Assembly (NCBI GenBank): GCA_026261815.1
Contig: JAMPIT010000417.1
Coordinates: forward strand, 2,823,501 to 2,887,500
Length of the DNA stretch: 64,000 nucleotides
Direction of reading: 5' to 3'
DNA from: Monarcha castaneiventris obscurior
Taxonomy: Eukaryota; Chordata; Aves; Passeriformes; Monarchidae
In this document: in pieces, positions 25,400 through 35,820 of the stretch
How positions within the stretch are numbered: position 1 is the stretch's first letter
Layout: each line of letters starts with the position of its first letter
Program-made: the position numbers and the translations under genes
The notes under the pieces: model-generated
What the model saw: only the letters and a program-made list of their open reading frames with translations
What the model was told of the DNA's origin: nothing
Database searches by the model: none

Positions 25400-25646
25400 T
25401 CAACCACCTAGGCCACCAATAGCAGGGAAGATTCTTATGGAATTAACCAGGAAATATTTCCGTGTCACAGAGTGTCACACAACCTGAATACATTTCAATC
25501 TCTTTCCTGTCAGTAGCTTCTGGGGTATTAAGAGATGGACTGCATGTTCTCACAACAGGAAATAAGGAGCAAAACATTTTTGGTTGTTACTCAGTGGGGT
25601 TTTTTTCTTTATTGAATGCATAGAATTTTTAGACTTAGTATTTAAC
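25400..25646. other. Short spacer between CR1 and solo LTR
   Basis: About 250 bp of ordinary AT-rich sequence with no recognisable feature. Confidence 0.6.
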
Positions 25647-25652
25647 ACAGGT
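25647..25652. repeat. Left target-site duplication of the solo LTR
   Basis: ACAGGT lies immediately left of the LTR edge and matches AAAGGT on the right at five of six positions. A 6-bp duplication is typical of class II (ERVK- or alpharetrovirus-like) integration. Confidence 0.65.
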
Positions 25653-25723
25653 TGTCGTGACGCGGGGTGCTGGATGGTAAAGTGCTGCGACCTTCCCAAA
25701 AGCGTCTCCAGGAGGAAGCCGCT

Positions 25724-25739
25724 CACACACACACACACA
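25724..25739 (+). repeat. (CA)8 microsatellite inside the LTR U5
   Basis: Eight CA units on the plus strand (GT on the LTR's own strand), within the U5 part of the solo LTR. Confidence 0.9.
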
Positions 25740-25810
25740 TGGATAGCTCCAGGAATGGATAGACGGTAAAGAGCCAGGAAGGGTCTTTGTATGGGGTTTC
25801 ACGAGAGGAA

Positions 25811-25816
25811 TTTAAT
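25811..25816 (-). promoter_or_regulatory. ATTAAA polyadenylation signal of the LTR
   Basis: The minus strand reads ATTAAA about 65 bp downstream of the LTR TATA box, the usual order for a retroviral R region. It is a common variant of AATAAA. Activity is not shown. Confidence 0.65.
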
Positions 25817-25878
25817 GCAGCCATGCTCGTGAAGGCTTCCAGGCATGAAGACAAGGAACATGGTGTGGGGGGTCCAGG

Positions 25879-25886
25879 TTTATATA
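25879..25886 (-). promoter_or_regulatory. TATA box of the LTR promoter
   Basis: The minus strand reads TATATAAA preceded by CCCC and followed by CC, at the U3/R position expected for an LTR promoter. Transcription would start about 25-30 bp further on (near 25850) and run leftward. It could still serve as an alternative promoter, but nothing here shows that. Confidence 0.7.
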
Positions 25887-26245
25887 GGGGAACAGAGAGA
25901 GCATCAGTGCATCAACAAGCAATCAGAGAGCATCAATGGTCTGAGGGTGCAGAGGCAGGGCCAGGGTAAGGGAGCCAACAGGGAAGGTCTGAGGGAGGGG
26001 CGAGGGAGCTAGGGCCAATGGGGGAAACAGGGAGTGGAGAACCTTCTGGAGTGGGGACATATTAGGTAAAAAGGGGTAGGGGGGCCAACAGGCCAATCAG
26101 GGAAGCAAACTGGGATATATTAACATGGCAGAACAATGTATCCTGGGGGAAGCCTTCTGGTCACTCTAAGCTGGGGAGGGTCTCTGGACTTAGGGATGGT
26201 CCCACCAATGGACTCCCTTGGTCTGTAGGCCCACCAGCCTCCACA

Positions 26246-26251
26246 AAAGGT
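26246..26251. repeat. Right target-site duplication of the solo LTR
   Basis: AAAGGT follows the LTR edge and matches the left ACAGGT with one substitution. Confidence 0.65.
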
Positions 26252-26815
26252 AAATTTTTAAATTCTATAATTTAAAAAAAATAATGTGTAGAATATTGTG
26301 TGTCAAATGCTTTTCAGTTTGTAGTGACAAAGAAGTGAATTCAGCTTCTTTCTTGCTTTAGGAAGCCCTTCTTTTGGCTCACCAAGTACAGCTCATGCTC
26401 TTGTTTTTGACATTTCCTTACATGTCTTCTTCCAAAATATGAAGGATATCTGGCTATGTGCAGGAAACATTAATTGGTTGATTATTTTGATAGTCATGTT
26501 TAGCTTAGGTCTATGACTTCCCCATTCTTTTTAGGGACACTACTTTATCCTGCTTTTCTGGACTGGTTCCGTCGCATCTGCTTTCAGATCAATTGCAAAT
26601 GGGAATGAAGAATCAATTGCTGTTATAATTTATACAGGAAAAAATGTTAATCAATTCTTTTAGTATTCTAGTGCTAATCAGAGGGACAAACCCTCACAAT
26701 AATCCAACATATGAAAATAGGTCTGAACTTTCTAGGCTAAGAAAATTTAGAATGACTTTTAACAAATAAACAGGTATTTCACTTTCCTCTGCTCCTGTCC
26801 TTGGTTCAGGGTGAA
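26252..26815. other. Non-coding stretch, nothing recognised
   Basis: AT-rich single-copy-looking sequence between the LTR and a compound microsatellite. Confidence 0.6.
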
Positions 26816-26838
26816 ATATATATATATGTATATATATT

Positions 26839-26888
<50 letters not shown>
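26816..26888 (+). repeat. Compound (TA)n(CA)n(TA)n microsatellite
   Basis: A TA block with two interruptions leads into CA repeats of about eight units and then about fifteen TA units. It is likely unstable and polymorphic. The open frame crossing it (26811-27005) is an artefact of the repeat. Confidence 0.95.
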
Positions 26889-26889
<1 letters not shown>

Positions 26890-29800
26890 CCAGATGCCTT
26901 GATGAATTTTTCTTATTTTACCTTTTTTATTTTTCCCTTCTGAGAAAGCTGACAGCAGTGGCTAAACATGTCTGTGAGTTCATACTGTTTGCAGAATTTG
27001 TCTGATGGGGGGAAGCAACCTGTGTTTATTGGGAAAGATCTAATGTGTGCCCTCAGTAATGGAGATAAATGCACACGGTGCTCTTCACAGTTCTTAGAAA
27101 AATTAAGAATCTGAAATATGGCATCAGACATTTTCTGTCTTTGTGCATGTCCCCATTTTTCTTTTTCTGCCTTGTCCTTACCTTTGTACAGAATTGCTGC
27201 ACATTTGAAATATTTCCTATAAAATGAGAAATTTTATTTTGAAGAGTTTGAAGTCTGCATTCACAGGCATTTTTAGTAAAAATTGAACAGTGGGCTCACA
27301 AGCCTTTATCTCCTCTGCCTCAGCCTCAACAGGGGCACTTGTACCAGCAGTAGGTGTTTGAATGAGGCAGGGGTATTGAGGCAGCTGGAGGAGAGCTGTG
27401 AGGGTGACATGGGGCGGGTGGGCAGACCTTAGGTAGGGGCTGGTGGAGCTGCACTTTCTGTAACAGATATTAATAGTTTCTGGAGTCTGAAATTGCATGT
27501 AAAAGTGGGAATGTGGCCAGGAAAGAGGGAGAGGGAGCATTTTCGTTTCTAAATGCACCAGAGAGAGAGAATGTGGCTGAGCTGTCAATTGACTTTTAAT
27601 AGCTGAAAATGCCTAACTTCTCAAGCTGTTGCAATATGGACAGTGTTTTCTGTTTACTTGTGCTGTTAGCCTTTCAGTGCTCAGCTTCTGCTCCTTGTTT
27701 CTTACATTTTCTTTCACCATCTGATTCTAGCCTCTTCTAACTCCTGCATTGTCTGCTCTCTCCCTGCCCTGCATCCTCTCCTGGGTCCTTTGTGGTATGG
27801 GCTCTGTCAAACCAGGAGACATATATGACTTGGAAAGCTGTTGGGCAGACAAGACCTTTATTTTATAAATTACTGCTTTAATTTGCACACCTTTGTTTCT
27901 TTTACTTGTTCCTTTTTGCCAGAAAAAGTCTGCAAGATCTTAAAACAAATTCTGTGTTTCTGTTTTATGTCTGCCCGAGAGAAATGTGGCTCGGGCTGTC
28001 AAATGCTCTCCTAAAGCCAGTGGTGAATCAGAAGCAGCACATCAAAGAGGTCTGGGGGAGGCTGTTCTCCACACCTGCTATGCAGGGCTCATTACCAACC
28101 ACAGTGTATTTTCTGAGTGCATACATTACCATCAGCCAGGCTCTCAAAGAGCCAGGTGAGTCTCCTGCAAGATGGCTGGTCCCAAAATAGTGGTCGCTCA
28201 GGACGTATTCGGATAATTTTGAGAGTCATTGAGAAGCTGCGTGGAAAGTGAGGCACACCTGCAGGAGATGCAGGAGGTGCATTGCTGTGGTGTCTCCTAC
28301 TGCCTCTGTAGGCTGAGAGTTGGAGAGATGGTAGGTTTGGCAAGGACAGCAGAATGGAAAGATGTTATCTTCCCCAAGCATGCAGTTTGAGAAAAAAAAT
28401 GAGCAACATGTAATGGAATTAGTTATAACTTTAACATAGTCAGCATGAATAGATATTTAAAAAGTGCATGAATTAAGGTGCTACAGACGTTGTTGACCGT
28501 GGACTCAAGAGGTCCATGAAGTTTCTGTAGAACCTTTTAAAATGACTCTATTGCAAGTAAGCAATAAAATCTAGCAGTATAGTTTAAAAAACTGCATCCT
28601 AATCTAAACTCTTTAAATGTGTGCATAGGCAGATGTAGCTGGAAATTCTGTTTATTCTCTGAAAATAAAGTCTTTGTTTCAGTACTCCACCATCTGTCTT
28701 CCACTTTGATGTTCTTGTCTGTTTCAGTTAAAATTCTCAGGCAGCAGCAAGAGCTGGTAGATCCCAAGGGGTGGGCAGCCAAGGGTGACCCTCACCCCTG
28801 TGGCACAGTCCCAAGGGTCCTGACGAAAATAAGCAACCCTGCTTAGTAGTGATATTTTCTAAAGCTAATTATTGGCGGTGTTTCAGGCAGTTGGCTTATC
28901 CTGGTGTGAAACAGGGGCAGTTCTGAGGGCAGACCGATTCCGCTGTTCCCTTTTGACAGCTGCATGCAGCCATTCCTCATCAGGACTTTGTCAGCCACGG
29001 GCCTCAACAGGCACCTTAAAGAACTGTTTTGCATACACACGGTTTCCATATTTTCTCCCAAACATTTGTCATACTAATTTTCCCCCTCCTGGAATTCTGA
29101 TTAGTTACATGAACAGAAGTGACTTTGGTATTAATGATGCCATTATATACTACACTGAGTCCATTAATAAATTAATAATGCTGTGTCTTGTTTGTTTATA
29201 AATGAGGCTTACTGAGGGCTGTTTCAAATGAAAAATACCACCGATTGCTTGTAATTTAATCTAGTGAGTTTCTATGCATGTGAGGCAAAGTCAATTAGCC
29301 CTAGCTGAGATATTTCTAACTTCCAAGTAGATTTCAAGTTTAATGCAAATAATAGCAACCTGAAACAATAGGGGGAAGTATTGCCAAAATTCTTTGGTTT
29401 TAAAAGTGTTTTTAATAGTTATTTCTGTTTTGAAACATGGCTGTCTTTATGCCTTCTTCTTGTGTGTCTGAAAAGAGCATTTTATTTTTGTATGTAGTCC
29501 TACATTTGAAATTTATTTAGATTCTGTTGACCTGGTCTAGCACCAAAATCTGGAATTTTCCTGTAATGCAAGATAAAATTTCATTCGGCAGCACAATTTG
29601 TCAACAAAAGCCTGTAAACTGCAAAGTTGTTCAAGCCTTTATTTTCTTCTTTCTTTGTCAGCTTTTTGCATTGTTGATTGACTTGCTGTAGTGCTGCTGT
29701 CAGTAGTTTACCAATAGCCTGGTAGAATCTCATGACTGGCATTTTGCCTTTTTAAAAACCATCTCATTGCTGCAGTAAAGAAGTCGAACCTCTAAGTCAG

Positions 29801-30433
29801 CTATCAAAGCTGTTAGCCTTCTTTTATTATTATTAATGTGCTCTTGGGAAAGGAATATTGAACAATAACTAGGAGCAAGTAAAGTACTGGAATAAGCCTG
29901 AAAAGGTCAGTCCCTAGGCAAGAGGTCTTTCGTATGTTATCTCTATTTATTTCTATGTTCTAATATAGTAACATGAATGAATTTGTATTTTTAAATGGAA
30001 TTTAAAATGCTGCTAGAGATCACACTCTTTAAAATACTAGTAATTATTTGCAAACCAAACCTCAGCAGCATGGGTGATATTCAAATTCCTAACCACTTTA
30101 TTTTAATATTTTTTGTTCAAGGAGGCAACAAATATTGTGAATATTTTTCCATGTAATGATAGAAAAATACTGAATATTGGGAAAAATGTGACAATTTAAT
30201 TCTATAAATTCTATTTTTAAAATGTAGATTCAATGCAATTTTATTTTATGCCTAAGGGACCTAGGGTGAAGAAAGTGATGACAGAATTTTGAGGGAAACT
30301 TTGGAAAAGTTGGTGCTTCACAGCAAGCAACTCTAATATGCACAGGAAATACTTCTGGAGGAAAACGCCTTTAATCACTCTGTGATGCTGTGGGATATCA
30401 AATGTTTTGGGAGTAATTTTTAATCTCTTGCAG
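26889..30433. other. Non-coding stretch with one exon-like segment
   Basis: Unique-looking sequence with patches richer in GC at 27290-27460 and 27960-28350. The exon-like segment 27923-28155 is listed separately, and a minus-strand splice-bounded 35-nt segment (27182-27216) is among the findings. No repeat family is recognised. Confidence 0.5.
27923..28155 (+). other. Candidate 233-nt exon (speculative)
   Basis: Seen directly: a strong acceptor (T/C-rich tract 'tttgtttcttttacttgttc', then 'ctttttgccag' ending at 27922) and a consensus donor CAG|GTGAGT at 28155/28156. One frame is open across the whole interval (it stays open from 27906 to 28190). The acceptor splits a codon after its second base and the donor splits one after its first. 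The predicted peptide includes REMWLGLSNALLKPVVNQKQ; I do not recognise it and see no domain. It could be an alternative, untranslated or lncRNA exon, or a pseudo-exon. There is no evidence of expression. Confidence 0.22.
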
Positions 30434-33061
30434 GTAGGTGAATTGCTATAACCAAGCACCAGGAAAGCTAATACAAATTTGTAGGAGTATTAAGTGGTCA
30501 TGTAAGAATTCTCTTTTTAGTCCTAAGTAGTAATAAGATAGTGAACTAGCTTTGATATCAAATACTTTGGTAGTTTATTGCTCTATTTATCTGATGGGCA
30601 TTCTTTTAATATGTTGTTCCATTGAGTGCTTGTATTCTAGAAGATCAGACAAGATGCTGTAAAATTTTTCACTACTCAGTCTTAAAATTAGGTTTTCCTT
30701 CTGGTAAGAATCTGCAGATGCATGTTATGTGTGCCTGAGATACCAGTGCTAGTGTGTTTGTAAGTTACTTTAGAAGCTGTGCATTCCTCATGCATTCAAC
30801 CCTGAAGGTCACTGCTGATCTCTGTGTATATGTGAAATAATGAAGTATAGAAGACACATCTGGTCTAAGCTTTTAAAGGCTAATTATCCCATAAAGGAAT
30901 CTATAACTAAGTGGAATTTGTGAAATTATGGGAGGGGAGAAGGATTGCAGGCAGGACGTTCCATAGAAGCTGAGAAGGTGGCAGTGAAAAGCAATTCTTC
31001 AACTGAATATTTTCTGTCAAATTTCTTAGATTTTTGCCAATATTTAAAAGTTAAAGATCATCCCAGAGAACATATTTAACAAGGTAATGAACAGTTATTT
31101 TATAAATCAAGAAATATTTTAACCCCCCCCAAAATATTAATTATAGAAATTTAGACTCCCTTTTCTGTCCCTGTATGTCTAAGTTATATGCATGTATTTA
31201 CATTATCCAGGGGACAGCTGGTAGCATGTCTTGCTAGAAAATGGCAGCAAATACCTTTTATTAGCACTGCTTAGAACTGAATAAATGCTTTCTACTATAT
31301 TATGACAGCTAGAAAATATCGTATGTTTACCAAGCTGAAGATGAAGCCAGTCTTCTTCATTAACCATTTAAAGGTAAATGTAAATGCTGACATATTAAGT
31401 GTTATTTAGAGACATTGCATGTTCTACGTCTAATCTATAAGTCACAAATCCTAATGAGATTTCAGAAGAGCCATTCCTTTTTATTAAACTCTACTCTTTA
31501 GTATCGTTTTGCCAAACAAACTGAGAAGTCTTATCTGCCAAAACTTTTAATTCAGCACAGTTTTTCTTTTCTAGCACCTAGCAGCATCACCCTGGGAAAT
31601 CTGGGATGACTGTGTAAATTGGAACAGTAAGTCTAGAGGAGGTGATTTTTCTTTAGCAGACTAAGCAAGGAAGGTGCAGGAGAAAAATCTTTTGAACAGG
31701 TAACATTTTGGGAAGTCACTCTACAGTGACCTCTCAATTCCTCTCTCTCTGGAGAACGGTTTGTAGTAAAATTATTTCTTGCAGAACAGCCCATTTCTCT
31801 TGGGTACATTGCTCTTTTTATTGGTGTTTTTTGGTTTTCTTTCCCATGGGGGAGATGGAGAGAAGAAACTGTGGTAGAGAGGATTAATAGCAGGACTAAT
31901 TTCCATAAGCTAGAATTCACAGATGGCAGAGGAAAGTGGTGGATAGCCCCACTTTCACTACTGTAGTGCCCGTATGCACAGTATTAGTGTATGTGTATCT
32001 CATGCCTGTATTGTACTGTGGGTGTACTTGAGAGATTTATTTGCTACTTATTCCATTATGAGCCAGGTCCTCACTGCTTTTCTATCTTGATGCCCCTACC
32101 TGGGATAAATGCTCTAAACTTTTCTTTAAAGGATATAAACCGTTACAGGGCTGTATCCATATAAGAAGAATAAAATACTTAGGATTAGTTTGGAATAAAG
32201 CTTTAGCCAGTCTGTTGGGATTATTTGTAATCCTCTGTGTGAGATTTGTGTTTAAGGATAATACTTATGTGTATTTGAAGTTCCTTTATTCTTCAGCACT
32301 GCTTACTCTGGACTTCCGTGATAACTTTTTCAGGCAGGTGTCTTTGCAGAACCTTCCCACTCAAGTTTTCAGCTTTAATGCAGTTACCAGCCATTACCAG
32401 TCATAACTATTTTAAAAGCTAAAGGCTATATTTAGTCTTTAGTGATGTGAGTGTGATCAAACCTAAAAACGAGTAAAATTCATATAATGTACCTTTCGTG
32501 GGATATGTAAGGCTATTTGTCATTTGAAAATTCTCTATTGTTATAATTTTGGGGGAGTTACATTGCTTCAAGGTGTCATTGGGAATGATCCATGGGATCG
32601 TGTTGCAAAAGTGGTGGAATGATTTTACTTCCATGTTAGTTAGCAAATTGAAATGGCTGATAAGAGCTGCAATAATTTGGCTTTTTAAAATTTACCACTA
32701 TTCTACCCAGAAACTTTGCAAGTCTTCCAGCCATTTCAGCTGGAAAATGGAAATCTCTATTTTTCAGTAATATTAAAGATACACTTTACAGATCAGAAGA
32801 GCATCTCACAGTTGGTCATGTTTAGAAAAGCTGAGATTAGCAAAATACGTGTCCACACATTTGCACATTGCCAGCCAGTTCTAGACTATGCTGGTCCTGG
32901 TTTTTTTTTTTTTCGATGAGGCTCCTTGTCTCTGGGATATTTGTAGTTCAGAATCATCTACTAATGTGGATCATGAGTGGGAAATGCAATGATACCCATT
33001 GCATTCGTTAAGATTTAATTGGTAGCTTTAAGCAACGCATACGTAGGTGCTTAGTGATTAA

Positions 33062-33130
33062 AAACACCTCCTAAGACCCCCAACCTAAAAAAATACCCCC
33101 AAGCCCCACCCAACAAAACCAAAAACCAGC
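33062..33130 (+). repeat. A/C-rich low-complexity patch
   Basis: The strand has very few G or T over about 70 bases, with words such as ACCCCCAACC and AAAACCAAAAACC. It resembles the patches at 22291 and 50487. Confidence 0.75.
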
Positions 33131-34623
33131 CAAGCTCTTTTGACTCCAAAATGGCCATCTACACAATCCCATTTGCTCTCTGGCTGGTGTGTTTGCTATT
33201 TCTTTTACTACGAGGCTGTCTACAAGTGGACAGAGAGAGAAACTGCATGTCTGGCAGCAGTTTCCATTTCCACACTTTCTTAGTTCTGGCATAAGCCTCA
33301 GTAGTATCCAGACTGAGAGGGGTTTTTTAGCTGTCTGCTAGTGATAATGTGTTTGTTTGTTTTTAATTGTTGGATTCTTAATTGAGATACCAGTTGAGGT
33401 GGCCCAAGCACAAGAACCTCAAGTCTTGTGGTAGCTTCTTTGTCTTCTAAAGCAGGTTGTATTTAGCTTATGAGTGGGACTATGTGAAACTCTGCTTGTG
33501 TCATTTTCCCCAATGCAGTCCTATTTGAATTGGGTTAGAAAGGAGGCTCCCACAGAGGGAAGAAGGAGTCTGTTTATTTTGTAAAAATAAAGGTGTTGAA
33601 TCTCTTTCATATGCATTGCATATGCCTTCTGCATACCAACTGTAGGACATTTCAGACTTTCAAAAGTGAATTACAAAGATATCTTTGAAGTTGGAAGATA
33701 TTTAAAAGTCCTTTTTTTAAATGCCACTGTGTTCTGTATGTTGGCGTCTTAATTCTTTTCTGCATCCCTCATCACGCATTCCTCTTTCCTTTGCCAGTGC
33801 CAGGGGTGGCACGGGGTCATCCCAGAGCCCAAAAAGTCATGGGCAAAGTCATGGTTACAGGTACAGGCCAAGAGAGATGCACTTCTCATGTGTCATATTG
33901 TGGCCAACTGAAATGTCAGATCCCCTTCTGAACACAGCCCTTACCTCTCCAGTTTGGCTTTGCATGGGCACAGACATTTATAATTAGCTCTGAAACCTGC
34001 CTTTCTTGTTGCTCAGAAGCTCAGCCGTGTGTTTAAATACCGGAATTTAAACATCTACATTTAAAATACAACATATAAAATCAAATTAATATGAAAATTG
34101 TAAGTGATGTTTGGTACAGGACCACACTAATACTTTTCTAGATACTAATTCTGGAAGGTGTAAAGAGTGCATGCCTACAGAAGGTTATGAGGGCAGAAAA
34201 CTCACAAAAGGTGTTGTGTCCTAGAAATTTGCCAAGTGCCAAAATTTTCAAGCTCTTGGAAAATGGAACAAAAGCTGTCTGTAACAAAAGCAAGAGCCCA
34301 TCATTCTTCCTCATTTTTTTCAGTTTAATTTACAATCCATTAAAAAGAGGCTGGTCTGAAGCTCAATAGTACCATCATTTTCCTCATGGTTGCTTCATTT
34401 TGAGAAAAAGGACAATCTCAGGACAATGCAGACAAAAAGAAACATTTTCTTTTTGAAGCTTGTAGGAATATCTCATTTTCCTTTTCTCTCCACCAGTTCC
34501 ATCAAATGAACTTGATATATTTTCCCAATTCACTAAATTCACTGAGAACTGGAGTTTACTCTGGAAGAACTTCAGAACTTCCCTTTTTTTGTTTCTCTGA
34601 TGAAAAAATACTTGCTGCCCTTT

Positions 34624-34644
34624 CCCCCCCCCTCCCCCCCCCCC
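34624..34644 (+). repeat. C-rich homopolymer, C9-T-C11
   Basis: Twenty of 21 bases are C. The minus strand is a G-run able to form a G-quadruplex and is prone to sequencing and assembly error. Confidence 0.9.
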
Positions 34645-35179
34645 GAGGCACTAAGGATCAAAGGGAGCCTTTTGTTAAAACAGGAGGTTGTCCTGATGTT
34701 TTAACCAGGTATTTTTTCTCCTGCCCTTCTCTTTACTGTGACATTGGCTGGCCACACCTACCCATGCCCCTTGCTAAGAAATGCCAATTTTATACTTTTG
34801 CTGTGATTTGTTTATAGTCTTCAGAGTATTTTAGACTCCCTCAGACTCCAAATAAAGTATTTATTTAAATATACCATATGCTATTATCTTGAACTCCTTG
34901 TAGCATTACCAGATACATCTGGCATTCTTTTGACCTCCGTGTATTTAGATTTTATTATATGGCAAGTTGTATTATCCTTATTACATATTACCATGCACTG
35001 AGAATTCCTACTGTCTTTGCAGATATGGTTGTACTATCTCAAACTGTTGTAGCATAAATAATAGAAATACTGGCTTGCTTGTCCTCTTGATTCCTGTGCT
35101 ATTGACATTTAGTAATGATACACCACTGATTTTTCTTCATTTTTCCCTACTGATTACATTAATTTGTCTTTATGTTGGT

Positions 35180-35515
35180 GGTGTTGTGGGGCAGAAAGAT
35201 CTGACTGCTCCACCAGTGAAGGTTGGCTGGGAGCAAGGCAGGTGACCATCACAACAAGGAGCCAGGGTGCTAAGGGATGAGTTGGGGCTGGGATTAGGTC
35301 TGAAGACAGTGGTCAGGGTCAATGTCTCCCCAGTGATTTCTCAGCAAGTCCGTGGTGTGTTGGGGCATGTGTCTGAAGCTGAGCCAGAAGGTCTGGGCTG
35401 GGGTGAAGACCAGGGTGGTGGGAGAGCAGGCACAGACACAGTCGCAGCCCACTTGCAGTGCAGCAGTGAGGTGAGCCAGGGGTACAGCCCTAGCTAAAAC
35501 GCAGCTGGGCAAGAA
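35180..35515. other. GC-rich patch of unknown origin, possibly an old LTR or unclassified repeat
   Basis: About 335 bp rise well above the surrounding GC level, with dense CAGGG, GTGAG and CTGGG words. Open frames of 92, 76 and 72 codons overlap on both strands, the usual result of fewer stop codons in GC-rich DNA. The texture resembles non-coding retroviral or unclassified avian repeats, but I cannot identify termini, a TATA box or a poly(A) signal. No gene is assigned. Confidence 0.35.
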
Positions 35516-35671
35516 CCTCCCTTCTAGTTTTCTTCATGATGATGCTTCTCAGCAGCATAGATAAGTTTGGATTCTGCTGCTAAGCTGGACTTGGCTTAAA
35601 ACCCTCCAGAAAGATGTATTCAGGGCCCTCACAGTGGCACATGTTTAATTTCTTTTCATTAGTGTGACTTT

Positions 35672-35820
35672 TTCATGACAGGATCGTGGAAGGGCTGGGG
35701 TTGGATGGGATCTCTGGAGGTCATCAAGTCCAACACCCCTGCTCAAGCAGAGTCACCTAGAGCAAGCTGCCCAGGACTCTATCCAGATGATTTTTGAGTG
35801 TCTCCAAGGATGGAGATATA
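35672..35820 (-). mobile_element. CR1 LINE 3' tail fragment
   Basis: Read on the plus strand, the reverse complement of the CR1 tail is clear: 'ggggttggatgggatctctgg', 'aggtcatcaagtccaac', 'cccctgctcaagcagagtcac', 'ctagagcaagctgcccagga', then 'gagtgtctccaaggatggaga'. About 150 bp remain, with no coding sequence. The terminal ATTCT-type repeat is degraded. Confidence 0.92.

Larger units (their letters stand above)
25653..26245 (-). mobile_element. Solo LTR of an endogenous retrovirus
   Basis: On the minus strand this 593-bp block begins TGTGGAGGCT and ends ACGACA, the TG...CA termini of an LTR. Inside, in minus-strand order, are a long U3 with several ATTGG/CCAAT-type words, a TATA box, an ATTAAA poly(A) signal about 65 bp further on, and a U5 containing a GT repeat. 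It is bounded by 6-bp near-identical flanks and has no internal gag, pol or env region next to it, as expected after recombination between two LTRs. It is richer in GC and keeps more CpG than its surroundings (ACGCGGGG near the U5 end), which suggests a more recent insertion than the CR1 pieces. Family assignment to class II rests only on the 6-bp flanks. Confidence 0.88.
30434..35179. other. Non-coding stretch, nothing recognised
   Basis: AT-rich DNA with a C8 run at 31123-31130, a T13 run at 32901-32913, an A/C-rich patch at 33062-33130 and a C-rich run at 34624-34644. The splice-bounded segment 31309-31373 is treated in the findings. No repeat family or RNA gene is recognised. Confidence 0.55.

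Noticed and set aside
26811..27005. Open frame with Tyr/Ile and Thr/His repeats
   Set aside because: It is produced by translation of the (TA)n(CA)n microsatellite.
29583..29596. 'ttcggcagcaca', resembling the start of U6 snRNA
   Set aside because: The match does not extend beyond about a dozen bases and the rest of U6 is absent.
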